A stretch of DNA of 35,131 bases, taken from CAYGEY01 sp964349065. GTDB lineage: Bacteria > Patescibacteriota > Gracilibacteria > 1-14-2-50-48-13. Both the position numbers and the translations under genes were made by a program. Numbering within the stretch: the first letter of the stretch is position 1; each line of letters starts with the position of its first letter. The DNA is taken from NCBI GenBank assembly GCA_964349065.1, contig CAYGEY010000009.1, positions 1 to 35,131 on the forward strand. The letters run 5' to 3'. Below are positions 9,296 to 18,700 of the stretch, piece by piece. A model generated the notes under the pieces. That model did not search any database. It was not told where the DNA came from and worked only from the letters and a program-made list of their open reading frames with translations.

Positions 9296-10237
9296 TTATA
9301 AATGAAAACTCAAATTCATTTCTTCTAAAACATTTTGAAAATCATCCGGAATATTTGCCTGTACTTCTATTTCTTTTTTTATTCCAAATGGTACAAATCT
9401 CAGTCTCCATGCATGCAGCATTTGCCTCTTGGGGTAAGTAACTTTTGAACCGTATTTTGTATCTCCGAGAACCGGATAGCCTAGGGAAGAGAGATGCACT
9501 CTGATTTGGTGTGTCCTTCCAGTATGTAGTATAATTTTTAGATAACTCGCCTCTTTTGTATGTGCAAGAAGTGTTACTTCTGTTTTTGCTTGTCTCCCTT
9601 CGCTTGAAATTCCCATTTTTGTTCTATTATGCGTATTTCTTGCAATCGGCGCTTCTATAATAGAATGTATATGTGGAAAATCTCCTTTTACAATACAAAT
9701 GTACTCTTTCGTAATTTTTCTATCATGAAACATTTTTGTGTAATAATCAAAGGCTGTATTTGTTTTCGCCAAGAGTAGAAGACCGGTCGTATCTTTATCT
9801 AGGCGATGCACGATGCCGTGACGATGTTCATCATCTGCTTGGAAACCATGAAGATGCACTAAGTAGGGCTCAATGCAAGGATGCTTCTCTTTGTCGCTGA
9901 GAGTGTTCTGCACATTTACACCATCAGGTTTGTCGATCACAATAGTATACTCATCCTCATATACTATCCTATACGGGAATACAGAAGCAGAAACAGCATG
10001 AGTTTTATTCAGGTGTGGTAATACAACCAGTAACTCACAACTGTTCTGTAGTCTCAAAGAGGGTTTTGTCTGTATTATCCTATTAATAGAAACTCTGCCT
10101 TCTCTTATAAGAATAGCCACAAAGCTTCTGGAAAAATCAGGAAGAAATTGCGATAAGATGCTATCCAATCGCCGAGGTGCTTCATCCCTCGGAGTATACA
10201 CAAATATTTTAGAGTCCAAGTTTTTTTCTGATTTCAT
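9296..10237 (-). CDS. RluA/RluD-family 23S rRNA pseudouridine synthase
   Basis: Converts specific uridines in RNA, probably 23S rRNA, to pseudouridine. An S4 RNA-binding domain lies at the N-terminus (RRLDSILSQFLPDFSRS, then LIREGRVSIN), followed by the synthase core with the catalytic Asp in HRLDKDTTGLLLLAKT and the later GRTHQIRVHLSSLG and LGDTKYG motifs. This is the RluD architecture, but the exact target base cannot be told. The start is ambiguous: ATG 10267, ATG 10237 and GTG 10201 are in frame. The first two run into the upstream gene (stop at 10209), and GTG 10201 would avoid the overlap but has no ribosome site. I chose 10237 because it is preceded by a weak purine stretch. Confidence 0.92.
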   Translation of the reverse strand: MKSEKNLDSKIFVYTPRDEAPRRLDSILSQFLPDFSRSFVAILIREGRVSINRIIQTKPSLRLQNSCELLVVLPHLNKTHAVSASVFPYRIVYEDEYTIVIDKPDGVNVQNTLSDKEKHPCIEPYLVHLHGFQADDEHRHGIVHRLDKDTTGLLLLAKTNTAFDYYTKMFHDRKITKEYICIVKGDFPHIHSIIEAPIARNTHNRTKMGISSEGRQAKTEVTLLAHTKEASYLKIILHTGRTHQIRVHLSSLGYPVLGDTKYGSKVTYPKRQMLHAWRLRFVPFGIKKEIEVQANIPDDFQNVLEEMNLSFHL

Positions 10238-10739
10238 CTGCTTCTTCAGTATCTTTAGTAACAGCATCTTCTTTATGTGAATCCATTTCGAGTATTTGCC
10301 ATTCGGAAGCCGCTTGAGTTCGAAGTTTTTGCACTTGTTCAGGATGTTTTTTCTCTAATTCATCAAACTTCTGTTTTTCTTCTTCTAATATTTTGATAAG
10401 TTCGTTGATTTGAAATTGTGAAAGTGATGGCAATTTTTCAATAATATCTCTTTTTTCTGAAAGCTGTAATGAAAGGGAACCTGCAAAAAGAAACAAAAAA
10501 TACTTCTCAGGAAATGCAGTAGGATGAACGGGCAAACTTACTGTTGTGGCAAAACTTATAAAGTCTTGAGCACTTATATATGCGCTTCCTCGCGGTTCAG
10601 GTGGGGGAGTCGCTTGCATAAACTGCATGACCTCCTCTTGTATACTTTCATCAGTAGGAGGATTCCCAGCCCCTGGAGTAGTACCATCATCGCCGGTTGC
10701 TCCAGTACCTGCGAATTGCTGATCATCATCTTGTGACAT
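10209..10739 (-). CDS. Uncharacterised protein with disordered N-terminus and helical C-terminus
   Basis: I do not recognise a functional family. The first about 50 residues are low complexity (D, G, T, P, Q rich) and probably disordered. Residues about 90-170 form a charged helical region with the pattern LSEKRDIIEKLPSLSQFQ, then ELIKILEEEKQKFDELEKK, likely a coiled coil. I recall similar LPxLSxxQ...L..ILxEE segments in hypothetical proteins of candidate-phyla bacteria, but that cannot be verified here. There is no signal peptide; the middle section (about 75-95) is moderately hydrophobic. It overlaps the start of the pseudouridine synthase, so the two are probably co-transcribed from the divergent region upstream of 10739. 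Confidence 0.7.
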   Translation of the reverse strand: MSQDDDQQFAGTGATGDDGTTPGAGNPPTDESIQEEVMQFMQATPPPEPRGSAYISAQDFISFATTVSLPVHPTAFPEKYFLFLFAGSLSLQLSEKRDIIEKLPSLSQFQINELIKILEEEKQKFDELEKKHPEQVQKLRTQAASEWQILEMDSHKEDAVTKDTEEADEIRKKLGL

Positions 10740-10808
10740 AATACAACATTAAATATTTCCAATCCAGTATGAAGCAAATTTTGAAAAATGCAATCTAACT
10801 CACGAAAA

Positions 10809-10840
10809 TTGATAATTTATACTCGCTATGGTATCATAGC
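10809..10840 (+). promoter_or_regulatory. Promoter with palindrome over the -10, upstream of the Mur-like gene
   Basis: TTGATA (10809-10814) and TATCAT (10832-10837) are separated by 17 bases, a good match to a sigma-70 type promoter. The inverted repeat GCTATG-GTAT-CATAGC (10825-10840) covers the -10 box. The start codon at 10858 lies about 14 bases after the likely transcription start, so the leader is very short and has no ribosome-binding site. The palindrome is positioned where a repressor would act, but it matches no operator I know. Confidence 0.45.
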
Positions 10841-10857
10841 TAGGTATTACAAAAAAT

Positions 10858-11943
10858 ATGCAACAAGAATTTCATCAACATACAGTACTCATTGTTGGAG
10901 CGACTCAAAGACGACTTCATCTTTTTCATATTTTGTTATCTGCACTACAGCGCAAAGATATGCAAGTACTTGCACAATCCGCATCGCTGTCACATGAGAT
11001 GAAGAAAAAACTAGAAAGAATGCATATAGATATGAATTTTGATGTATATAAACTTGGTTCAGGATTTCATAGGACTGATGAGAAGAGCATATTGCTGGTA
11101 GAAATGACATATGAACAGTTTTTAATAGAAAATACAGATGCGTTACATGAAGCATTGCTCGTGTTGGCTGATCTCCGAATTGAAGACACATTATTTGGGC
11201 AAGATATTAAAGATAAGATAGCCCAAATGAATGCGAAAAAGCAATTGAAAGAAGTATTATACAATGTTGATACGGTTTCAAAACGGGAAGAAGGAATAAG
11301 TCATCATTACATTGATATTGAAAGTATATTGAGTGAAAACGTCATTGGATATGGCAGATCGCCATTATCAAGTATTCATTTTGATATACAGGATGATGTA
11401 TTGAATATAATGACAAAAACTGAATCACATGAGATTCAGATAGAGCATATCTCTGCATATTCATATTTAAAGCAAGAAGGCCTATTTGGAGCCATTGCTG
11501 TTCTTCTACAATATGACTTTTTTGATAAAGAAACTTGTTCAAAGTTAGAAACATACCCATTTCTTGAAAGAGATTCAGGAAATATTGAGGTTTTAGTGTG
11601 GACATTTGGAGCAATTCATCCGGATGAATTTGACGCACTTCTAAGAATACCGACATATACAAATGTCGCTATGGGACTTGCTAATTATCTAAGATTTGAG
11701 GATATTATTGAGCGAAATATAGAAAGATTTGAAACAGTTTTGGTTGTTGCAGAAGATGAAGCACAGGCGGAATTATTGGGAGACTACTTTTTGTCAAAGG
11801 AACATGATTCATATCATTCTATTATCTTCGTACCAAATAGTTCAGAAATGCGTACATCATTACAGCGCGTATTTAGAGGTCAGGAGAAAAAAATATTATA
11901 TCTCTTCGACAATATTGGCACTTTCATACATATTCACGAATAA
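10858..11943 (+). CDS. Putative degenerate Mur ligase-like protein
   Basis: This 361-residue protein has no clear family assignment, but its layout follows a Mur ligase. The start TVLIVGATQRRLHLFHILL sits where Mur enzymes have ITGTNGKTTT. A middle block NVIGYGRSPLSSIHFDI resembles the Mur segment after the central domain (fG...aDi), KQEGLFGAIAVLLQYDF resembles the G-x-x-N-x-x-N-A-x-A-A region, and TFGAIHPDEFDALL resembles the DYAHNPDAL block of the C-terminal domain. The P-loop Gly-Lys-Thr and the catalytic His/Lys positions are absent, so it could not bind ATP in the usual way. It may be a regulatory or structural paralogue. It stands alone between a divergent gene and a 353-base gap. The similarity is by eye only, and a Rossmann-like protein of another family is the alternative. 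Confidence 0.45.
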   Translation: MQQEFHQHTVLIVGATQRRLHLFHILLSALQRKDMQVLAQSASLSHEMKKKLERMHIDMNFDVYKLGSGFHRTDEKSILLVEMTYEQFLIENTDALHEALLVLADLRIEDTLFGQDIKDKIAQMNAKKQLKEVLYNVDTVSKREEGISHHYIDIESILSENVIGYGRSPLSSIHFDIQDDVLNIMTKTESHEIQIEHISAYSYLKQEGLFGAIAVLLQYDFFDKETCSKLETYPFLERDSGNIEVLVWTFGAIHPDEFDALLRIPTYTNVAMGLANYLRFEDIIERNIERFETVLVVAEDEAQAELLGDYFLSKEHDSYHSIIFVPNSSEMRTSLQRVFRGQEKKILYLFDNIGTFIHIHE

Positions 11944-12056
11944 GTCAACAATACGTCTGACAATGAAAATATGTGAATAAAATAGCTAAAATAAGCCAAA
12001 ATAATCAAATATTCAGTATGGCGAACAACAGTAATTGACACATATTGCATATTGTA

Positions 12057-12073
12057 TCAACAATGATTGTTGA
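12057..12073. promoter_or_regulatory. Perfect palindrome, candidate operator
   Basis: TCAACAATGATTGTTGA is an exact palindrome of two 8-base arms around one central base. Its right arm overlaps the -35 box TTGACA of the following promoter. The same 8-base half-site TCAACAAT also occurs at 11945-11952, directly after the stop of the upstream gene. The geometry suits a dimeric repressor of the small-RNA promoter. Confidence 0.45.
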
Positions 12074-12097
12074 CATTTTGGTTTTACTGTTTATAAT
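12070..12097 (+). promoter_or_regulatory. Consensus sigma-70 type promoter
   Basis: TTGACA (12070-12075) and TATAAT (12092-12097) match both consensus hexamers exactly and are 16 bases apart. It is the strongest promoter in the window by sequence. Transcription would start near 12104. Confidence 0.7.
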
Positions 12098-12103
12098 CAT
12101 GCT

Positions 12104-12200
12104 CGCACACATTGAGGAGGTATATTTAGAGTCATTGCACGTAAAAATGTAATGGCTTTAAATGCAAAAAAGAAGAGACGGACAACGCTCTTCTTTTTTG
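12104..12200 (+). ncRNA. Putative small RNA of about 95 nt
   Basis: A consensus promoter and an intrinsic terminator enclose about 95 bases without a credible reading frame. The predicted RNA has a full GAGGAGGT ribosome-binding-like sequence (12114-12121) near its 5' end, then a hairpin with CATTGCA (12133-12139) pairing with TGTAATG (12148-12154, one G-U), then the terminator stem. No ATG, GTG or TTG stands at a usable distance from the GAGGAGG, and the nearest downstream triplets in phase lead to TAG. It does not resemble a tRNA, 6S RNA, SRP RNA or a riboswitch that I can recognise. An alternative is a leader peptide starting at a non-standard ATT (12134). The 5' end is inferred from the promoter. 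Confidence 0.5.
12165..12200 (+). terminator. Intrinsic terminator
   Basis: A 13-base perfectly paired stem (12165-12177 with 12188-12200) has a 10-base loop. One arm carries six A and the other six T, so the hairpin ends in a U tract and could terminate transcription from either direction. It closes the putative small RNA. Confidence 0.8.
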
Positions 12201-12245
12201 TTGTGCCTAAAATAACTATTGTTAATTAAGTCAAGTATTTAATGT

Positions 12246-12274
12246 GAGACAAATAAGCGTAAATCTGCTATAAT
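12246..12274 (+). promoter_or_regulatory. Extended -10 promoter for the VirB6-like operon
   Basis: TATAAT (12269-12274) is preceded by TGC, an extended -10 element. A partial -35 (GAGACA, 12246-12251) lies 17 bases upstream. Transcription would start near 12281, about 16 bases before the ATG at 12297, and would cover the two-TM, VirB6-like and 1252-residue genes. Confidence 0.65.
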
Positions 12275-12296
12275 ACTATGAAGTTTATAAATAGCT

Positions 12297-12854
12297 ATGG
12301 ACAATATACAACCACAGGAAAATCAAATACCACAAAGTCAAAATCAGATACCAACTACACCAATTCAAATTGGTGATATTGAGCTACCATTGCATGTCTA
12401 TGAATATGCACCCCATGAGCGCTCAAACCAGTGGGTATATATTATGGTTGCAGTTGCCATCGTGCTAGCAATAGGATTCATATTTTTTGAAGGGATCGGT
12501 GCCTTCTCATTTATCGCAGCATTGATTGCTCTGATTGTTGTGTATTACCAAATACACAGTAAAAGTTCGCCAAAAGACATGATGGATGTCTCTCTCACGA
12601 ACTTCGGAGTTGTGATCGGAGGCAGGTTTACGCCATATACAGAGATAAATTTTTATTACATCCATTCATTCCCGACTCACAATACACTGAACTTTTCGTT
12701 GAAAAATAATAGAAAGTTGGATCTGGTAGTATTTCTTCCAAAGGAAATTGAGTTTATACAGATTCGTCAGACTTTGAAAACACATAAAATTACTGAAAAC
12801 TTTGAAGTGAAAGAAAGTCCACTGGATTATTTGATTCGTCTCCTCAAATTATAA
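12297..12854 (+). CDS. Two-TM membrane protein of unknown function
   Basis: The 185-residue protein has a Gln/Pro-rich, probably disordered N-terminus (1-25), two adjacent membrane helices (about 47-64 and 66-84) separated by a very short turn, and a C-terminal soluble domain (about 90-185) of alternating strands ending in an amphipathic helix. The hairpin plus a small beta-rich domain resembles bacterial PH-like (YdbT-type) or DUF5673-type membrane proteins, but I cannot assign it firmly. Its stop is one base before the start of the VirB6-like gene, so both are surely on one mRNA, and the product is probably an accessory part of that membrane complex. Confidence 0.75.
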   Translation: MDNIQPQENQIPQSQNQIPTTPIQIGDIELPLHVYEYAPHERSNQWVYIMVAVAIVLAIGFIFFEGIGAFSFIAALIALIVVYYQIHSKSSPKDMMDVSLTNFGVVIGGRFTPYTEINFYYIHSFPTHNTLNFSLKNNRKLDLVVFLPKEIEFIQIRQTLKTHKITENFEVKESPLDYLIRLLKL

Positions 12855-12855
12855 T

Positions 12856-15717
12856 ATGAAAATATTTCAATTTTTAAAGCTAGGGATGAAAAAGAAAAGC
12901 ATCACATTGATGATATTAGCAGTATTCGGATTATTCTTCTTTGATTTTGGTGTTGCTTTAGCTCAAAATGCAAATCCTGATTCACTGACTTCAGGTATTC
13001 CGACAAGCGCTATCCCAAAAGAAGTTTCAGATCTCTTGACGTCGATGGTGAACATTGCGATTACCATTCTCAAAGTCGCATATGCCGTTTTGATACCGAT
13101 ACTTGGACTCATTGGAAAATTCCTCAGTAATGACTGGGTGACCGGGTCAGCGTTTAATGTTGATATTATCATCGAGTTACTTTGGCAGATTGTGCGTAAT
13201 GCTGTAAATATTGCGATTGTGTTTTACCTCCTCTTTGTTGCCGGGAAAAACATTCTACCATTTGGAGACGGGAAAGATGCAGAAATCAAAAAAGCACTTC
13301 CGATGGTTGTGATTGCCCTGATACTTGTGAATTTTTCTTTGTTTGGAACGAGATTGATACTGAACTTCGCAAATCTCGCGACGACTATTGCGTTTTCTAT
13401 TCCGCAACAGGTGGTTGGAAATGTGTTTGGTAATCCGAATACCGCGACCGGACAGACGCCGTATCATATGTTCGTGTGGTCGACTCCGATATCGAATGAT
13501 ATGACGAATGCGCTGAGTTGTGATCCGAATTATGTGAGAGTGAGTATTAGTAGTCTCACGAATGAACAAAAGGCTTCATCTGTTGTAAAAGCTATAGTTG
13601 ATAAATCCGGTCAATATGTTTGTCAGTTAGCTCAATATTGTTACGATACCAACACACCTGCGGATGCTAATGGGTTTATAAAACCAAATACAACTTGTGA
13701 TTTAACAAAATCCAGGACATCCACTTCTGCTACCGATTTTGGAGTTAACCCAAATAAAACTCCTGTAACTACAGGAGGTACAGGTTCCTTTGCTGGTACA
13801 CTAACTGGTTCAACTTCTGCACTAGCAGGAATTAAGTTGTTTACTCCGGTTAGCCAAAGCATTGTCTCATCGGGAAATCAAAATCTCCGCCAAGTCGACT
13901 GTCTTCATCGAAATTACGCATTCAATTTCTCAAATAGTTTCATTGCCGAACACGGCTCATCTATTATCGCAAATCCGATTTACGTTAATGGAACAGGTTA
14001 CACAACGGGTAATGGTTATTACAAACGATTCATTATTCAAGAGTCTCCGTCAAACGCAGATGGTACTGCCAATAAGGCGTATGACGATAAGATGACATCT
14101 GTTACTGATTGGATCAAAAAAACGAAAGCAAACTGGACAGCTGGAGGACTTTCAGAGGCTGATGTTGCAAATGGTCTGAGTGGTTTTCCATATTATTCTG
14201 ACTGTATCATGTCGATGGATGAGCTCGTATTCTCTGCTCGAAATGTGATGTTTGTGTATGCATTCAACTTAATGAAGGTTGCTCAATACGAGGAGCCGGC
14301 CGTAAATATCAAGGATCTCAGTGGTATCACCGTGAGACTTATCACAACAATTGTGTACTTCGGATTTTTCCTTCTTGTAAACATCATGCTCCTTATCGCG
14401 GTCGTTGGCCGAGCATTTTATATCTGGGCGATGATGATTTTATCGCCGGTATGGGTGCTGACAGAGGTGTTAAAAATGAAAATCGCATCAAAAGAAGCAG
14501 GAGAGGCAGTAGGAGGAACTGTTCGATTTATAAAATTAGCATTTATGCCGGCTGTTGTCGGGCTTGTGCTTTCGCTCGGCTTTGTTATGTTCCATTATTT
14601 AAGTTACATAGGATCTATCGAAGGTCTTTATGCAGGCCGTCTCCAACTTGGAAGTATTACATTATATTTTGATCCGAACGGTGTGATCATCAGTGGTCTG
14701 GGTCATATGTTCCAATTGATGTTTGCATTTATTGCGGTTGCCGCCGTATTTGTTGCAACGTATGAGGCGATTAAGTTTGGATTTGGTGAAGGTAATCCGT
14801 TTATGAAAGGTGTCGATGCTGTGAAGAAATTTGGTGGAGATGTGGTGAAGACAGCGAGAGAACTGCCTTTGCAGGCGCGAGTTATCCCGCTTCCGGGTGG
14901 TGGAAAAATGAATATAAATACAGCAAAGCAGCTTCCTGGTATGGCTATGGCTAGTAAAAATGCGAGAGAAGATAACCTTTCTAGACAAGCATTAGAAAAT
15001 GCATTTCCTAATTTGGTTGGGGCTAGTGGTCTTACTCCAAATGATAGAACGAGAATGGTTCAGTTGGCTCAAGCTGGAAATAACACTGCTGGTGTAAAAG
15101 GATTTATGGATGAGATTAGGCAACGTGGTAACGCCCCTGAGATTCAGAGAATGCAGGCTGATATTATGCACCAAATTGTGAAATCAGATGGTAGTATTAA
15201 CTCAATTGATCGAATACGAACAAAGATTGGTAATGAGGATATTGAGATTGGAGGTGCAGCACTGCAGCAAATAAAAGCAAATATACAGACTGATACAAGT
15301 AGAGCTCAAGCATTTGCAAATCAGACGCGAGGTAGAGGACTTGAGGAAGTACAAGCACATCAGGACTTCAAATCTTTTGTACAGAGTAGCGTATTTACTT
15401 TGCCGACAACTACTGCTACGGGGGCAACTCCAACGCCTGGTGCGGCAGGTACTCGAACTAATACAGGTATTACTCAACAACAAGGGAATACAACTCCTGT
15501 AGGTATTCCTCCATCATCCGTAACTCGGGTGGGAACTGGTGCACAACAAAATTTCCAAGTAACACACAGGAATGCACCCGGAGGAATAACAATTCCAGCT
15601 GCAAATGCAACAAACCTTGCAAGTATTACTGCATTCATAAGAACTCTTGCAAATACAACACAATTGACAGATAACGATATAAACTTAATAGTAGCACAGA
15701 TTATACCTAGACCCTAA
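12856..15717 (+). CDS. TrbL/VirB6-like polytopic membrane protein
   Basis: Probable inner-membrane channel component of a type IV secretion-like or pilus-like apparatus. Residues 1-36 look like a signal or first membrane helix (ends FGVALAQ); ATG 12886 (MKKKS) is an alternative start. Hydrophobic helices follow near 65-90, 108-128 and 145-175, then a large extracytoplasmic region (about 185-470) with several cysteines. A second cluster of helices lies near 490-535, 552-575 and 613-640; it contains the W-A-M-M-I-L-S-P-V-W-V segment typical of TrbL/VirB6 cores. The remaining 300 residues are soluble, with a Thr/Ala/Gly/Pro-rich low-complexity stretch (about 845-885). VirB6 itself is near 300 residues, so this is an extended version like those in candidate-phyla genomes. 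The 1252-residue gene follows after 15 bases. Confidence 0.75.
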   Translation: MKIFQFLKLGMKKKSITLMILAVFGLFFFDFGVALAQNANPDSLTSGIPTSAIPKEVSDLLTSMVNIAITILKVAYAVLIPILGLIGKFLSNDWVTGSAFNVDIIIELLWQIVRNAVNIAIVFYLLFVAGKNILPFGDGKDAEIKKALPMVVIALILVNFSLFGTRLILNFANLATTIAFSIPQQVVGNVFGNPNTATGQTPYHMFVWSTPISNDMTNALSCDPNYVRVSISSLTNEQKASSVVKAIVDKSGQYVCQLAQYCYDTNTPADANGFIKPNTTCDLTKSRTSTSATDFGVNPNKTPVTTGGTGSFAGTLTGSTSALAGIKLFTPVSQSIVSSGNQNLRQVDCLHRNYAFNFSNSFIAEHGSSIIANPIYVNGTGYTTGNGYYKRFIIQESPSNADGTANKAYDDKMTSVTDWIKKTKANWTAGGLSEADVANGLSGFPYYSDCIMSMDELVFSARNVMFVYAFNLMKVAQYEEPAVNIKDLSGITVRLITTIVYFGFFLLVNIMLLIAVVGRAFYIWAMMILSPVWVLTEVLKMKIASKEAGEAVGGTVRFIKLAFMPAVVGLVLSLGFVMFHYLSYIGSIEGLYAGRLQLGSITLYFDPNGVIISGLGHMFQLMFAFIAVAAVFVATYEAIKFGFGEGNPFMKGVDAVKKFGGDVVKTARELPLQARVIPLPGGGKMNINTAKQLPGMAMASKNAREDNLSRQALENAFPNLVGASGLTPNDRTRMVQLAQAGNNTAGVKGFMDEIRQRGNAPEIQRMQADIMHQIVKSDGSINSIDRIRTKIGNEDIEIGGAALQQIKANIQTDTSRAQAFANQTRGRGLEEVQAHQDFKSFVQSSVFTLPTTTATGATPTPGAAGTRTNTGITQQQGNTTPVGIPPSSVTRVGTGAQQNFQVTHRNAPGGITIPAANATNLASITAFIRTLANTTQLTDNDINLIVAQIIPRP

Positions 15718-15732
15718 GTCATAATCCCCCCA

Positions 15733-18700
15733 ATGTCCCCAAACAACCCTCAACATCTAGATAAACAGAGGAAACTCGAAATCGAAAGAGGATTACAACC
15801 CAATAATATCCGGCTTTCTGAATACCGAAACGACTTTGGTAACCGCACCCATGATGTTTTGGACGAGACGAATAGATTCGCAAATTCTCAAGATCTTAAA
15901 ATTTTCAAAAAACTTGGAATTGAAACTACTCAGTTTCCTCATGCCCAGAAGAGGATAGCAGACACCTTAAAAAATCTTATTACCCTAAGAATAGATGGGG
16001 TAGATCAACAGATGCTTACACAAATGACCAGCCCTCTCAAACTCATGGAGTTTTATTTATTCTACGATGAAGTCTCCGCTGCGAATGCCGGGACAAACCC
16101 TGACAATAAATCAATGCACGCGAAACTTGCCGGGAAAGTGTTTGATATTAAAGATGTGCTTGAAACAATTAAGGATCCCAACTTTGGCCCAAACGTTCAA
16201 AAAAATGGCTTATTCATAGGTTACGAAGAAACTCTTCAAAAAACTTTGGAATACCGAACCTGTGCAGAAGGTATGAGGAATCCTAATCTTGGTAGACGAT
16301 TTGGTCCCAATGCTGGGTATATTATTGAAAACACTCCTGCATTTGCTACAGATGACAACATATTGCAGAAAAGCCATGCCATTATGGATTTTATGGGGAT
16401 CGTGTATGTCTTTGATAACATGGAAAGAATTGGACAGATTGATCGAGTCCTTGCACATAAAATTGGGCAAGCACTAGTATCTCTGGGAAATATTGAAATT
16501 AGGAATATACAGGATCAAAACCAAATTGATCTTTTAAGAACAGGAAGGGAATCGATCTCGTCTTTAATTTCAGAACAGATGCGGTCATATCAAAAGAAAA
16601 TATTGGAACTCAAAGCGTATGCATTAAAGAAGAAAAACGACAAAGTAGCCGAAGAAAATGTTAAAACCGCAGAAGCAATATTCAATGCTTCCTCTTCTCT
16701 TGGAGAAGAGGTTGATTTGCCAATCGTGTCAAAGCATAACGTCACTCTTTTTAAAGAGCTCCTGCAACACAGTAATCTACTCCTTGATCCTCAAACAGAA
16801 TCCGGCATAGATAACCAAATCAATCAGTCAGTGGATGATATCGCTGAAGAAAGTGCACGTATGTATATGAATGAACATAGTTTGCTTTCAAACTCCCCTG
16901 CAGATTTTGTTAATGCAGAGTTGGATAAATGTGAATTCCCCGGAGAAACAGTCTTTCATGATGTCCCTACGGCGGAGAAAAAAATCAATGAATATTTAGA
17001 TATTTTAGCTGCTAAAAATGGAGGCAAACCGAAGGAAAAGAAGGATAGGGTTGTACTTAAAGTCGGTAATTATTTTCATCTTAAGGGAGTTGCCACAATA
17101 AAGGGCAAGGATGGCAAAGATACGCAAGTTCATGTGGATGAATATGACAAAATAAAAAGTGTTTCTGCAAATGGGGTTGTTTTTGAGAAAATGAATCAGC
17201 ATCTGTCTCTGGATAGGCTTGCATTTGAGCTCCTGGCAAAGGATGCGCGCCGGCCCGGCATTGATCGTACATTTGAGTTTGCATACAATAATCATGATGC
17301 TCCGATTACATCACTTCATGATGTGGAAAAAGCTTTAAATCCTAATCTGAATAATACAAAAAATAATGAATTTGTACCAGGAGCGGTGATAAAGGAGCTC
17401 AAAGATACCAATGCCATTGTTAATCAGATTTGGACTGATGTCGGGACAATAAAAAATGTTGTTCCCGGAAAGGGAGTGATGCTGACAAAACCAAATGGTG
17501 GTCAACAATTTTTCTCATTTCCGGAATTATTACTTAAATTTAAAAATACTAGTAAACCTTTGAAAATTTCACCTCCGGGAACAGAAGTAACAAAGAGTAA
17601 AGAGAACTCAAACATAACAAATCATAAGGAGGGAAGTCCTTTTATCAACGTACTATCTCTCATAGGTGCTGGCAAAGCACTATGGGAGGGAGTAAAGGAA
17701 GAGCGCAAAAGGAAACTGGAGATTGAAGGACATCTACAACAGATGATAATTTGGAATTTACCCCAGTTAAAAAACAAAGATACTGTCTTAGTTTCTACCG
17801 GTGGATTAGCTAGAAAAGCGAGAGAATCTATGCTTGAAATGGAAAATAAAAAAGTGGATAACATAAAATCAAAATTGGAAAAGATGGATGATGCAACGAA
17901 AAAGACAAACATTTTGGATTTCTTTGCGAAATACAAAAAATTAAAAGAAAGAGGCATGGATGTTACTACGCTTACGAGTTCATTTAGTAACGTCGACGGG
18001 TGGTTTTCAGGTAAGAAAAATTATGATCATCGAGCTGAGATTAAGGGTCATTTATATTTTATATTAGAGCACTACGGGACATTGTATCCTTTTCAGGAGC
18101 TCACTACAGACGGATATCAAAAGAATGAGTTTTGGCTCAATCTTTTAACTGAGAACAAAGAAACCGCAGAAAAAGGACATGAAAAGTCTTTGAATGAAAA
18201 AGGTGTTGATGATGGACATGGTGAGATCTGGAAACTGTATGGAACATTTAGAGTACAACCTCTTTTGTTTGGAGACGAGGCGGCAAAACGTGTTGAGTCT
18301 GCATATCTTGGAGGTGGTGCGAATAATGCGAAAACTATTGAGGATGATATCAAAAAAGCAAAGAATAAAGATAAGGTGAAAGAAATATTAAAAAATAATT
18401 TATTGGACAATAAATTCTCCGGCGTGGATAAATGTTTTATGAAAATAATGGATCAAGGCGCTTCTGCAGAGGAAGTGTTTACCTTCTTCTTGATGTTTTA
18501 CAATCAGATTAGATTCCAGGATAATAATGGTGAACTTCGAAGTCGTTATCCATTTGAAGAGATGAAGGATTTAGCAGTGAAAATTGCAGGATCATACCCG
18601 CACCCTTATTTTCGATTTTTACAAAAAAGTGAGAATTTCAGAAAACTAGATCGTATTCTCGAGACAAGTGCGGTTTCTGATAAGATTGGGAAGAAGCCAC

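Larger units (their letters stand above)
11944..12296. other. 353-base intergenic region
   Basis: No protein gene is seen here. It contains, in order, a TCAACAAT half-site (11945-11952), the same half-site as part of a perfect palindrome (12057-12073), a consensus promoter (12070-12097), a probable small RNA ending in a terminator hairpin (12165-12200), and the extended -10 promoter of the next gene (12246-12274). The stretch 11953-12056 shows nothing I can name. Confidence 0.7.

Noticed and set aside
12152..12229. Possible 25-residue peptide, MALNAKKKRR and onward
   Set aside because: It has no ribosome-binding site at the right distance, and its reading frame runs through both arms of the terminator, so the message would normally end before its stop codon.
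13740..13860. Gly/Thr/Ser-rich stretch in the VirB6-like gene as an insertion
   Set aside because: It is a low-complexity loop in frame within the extracytoplasmic region, with no repeat boundaries.
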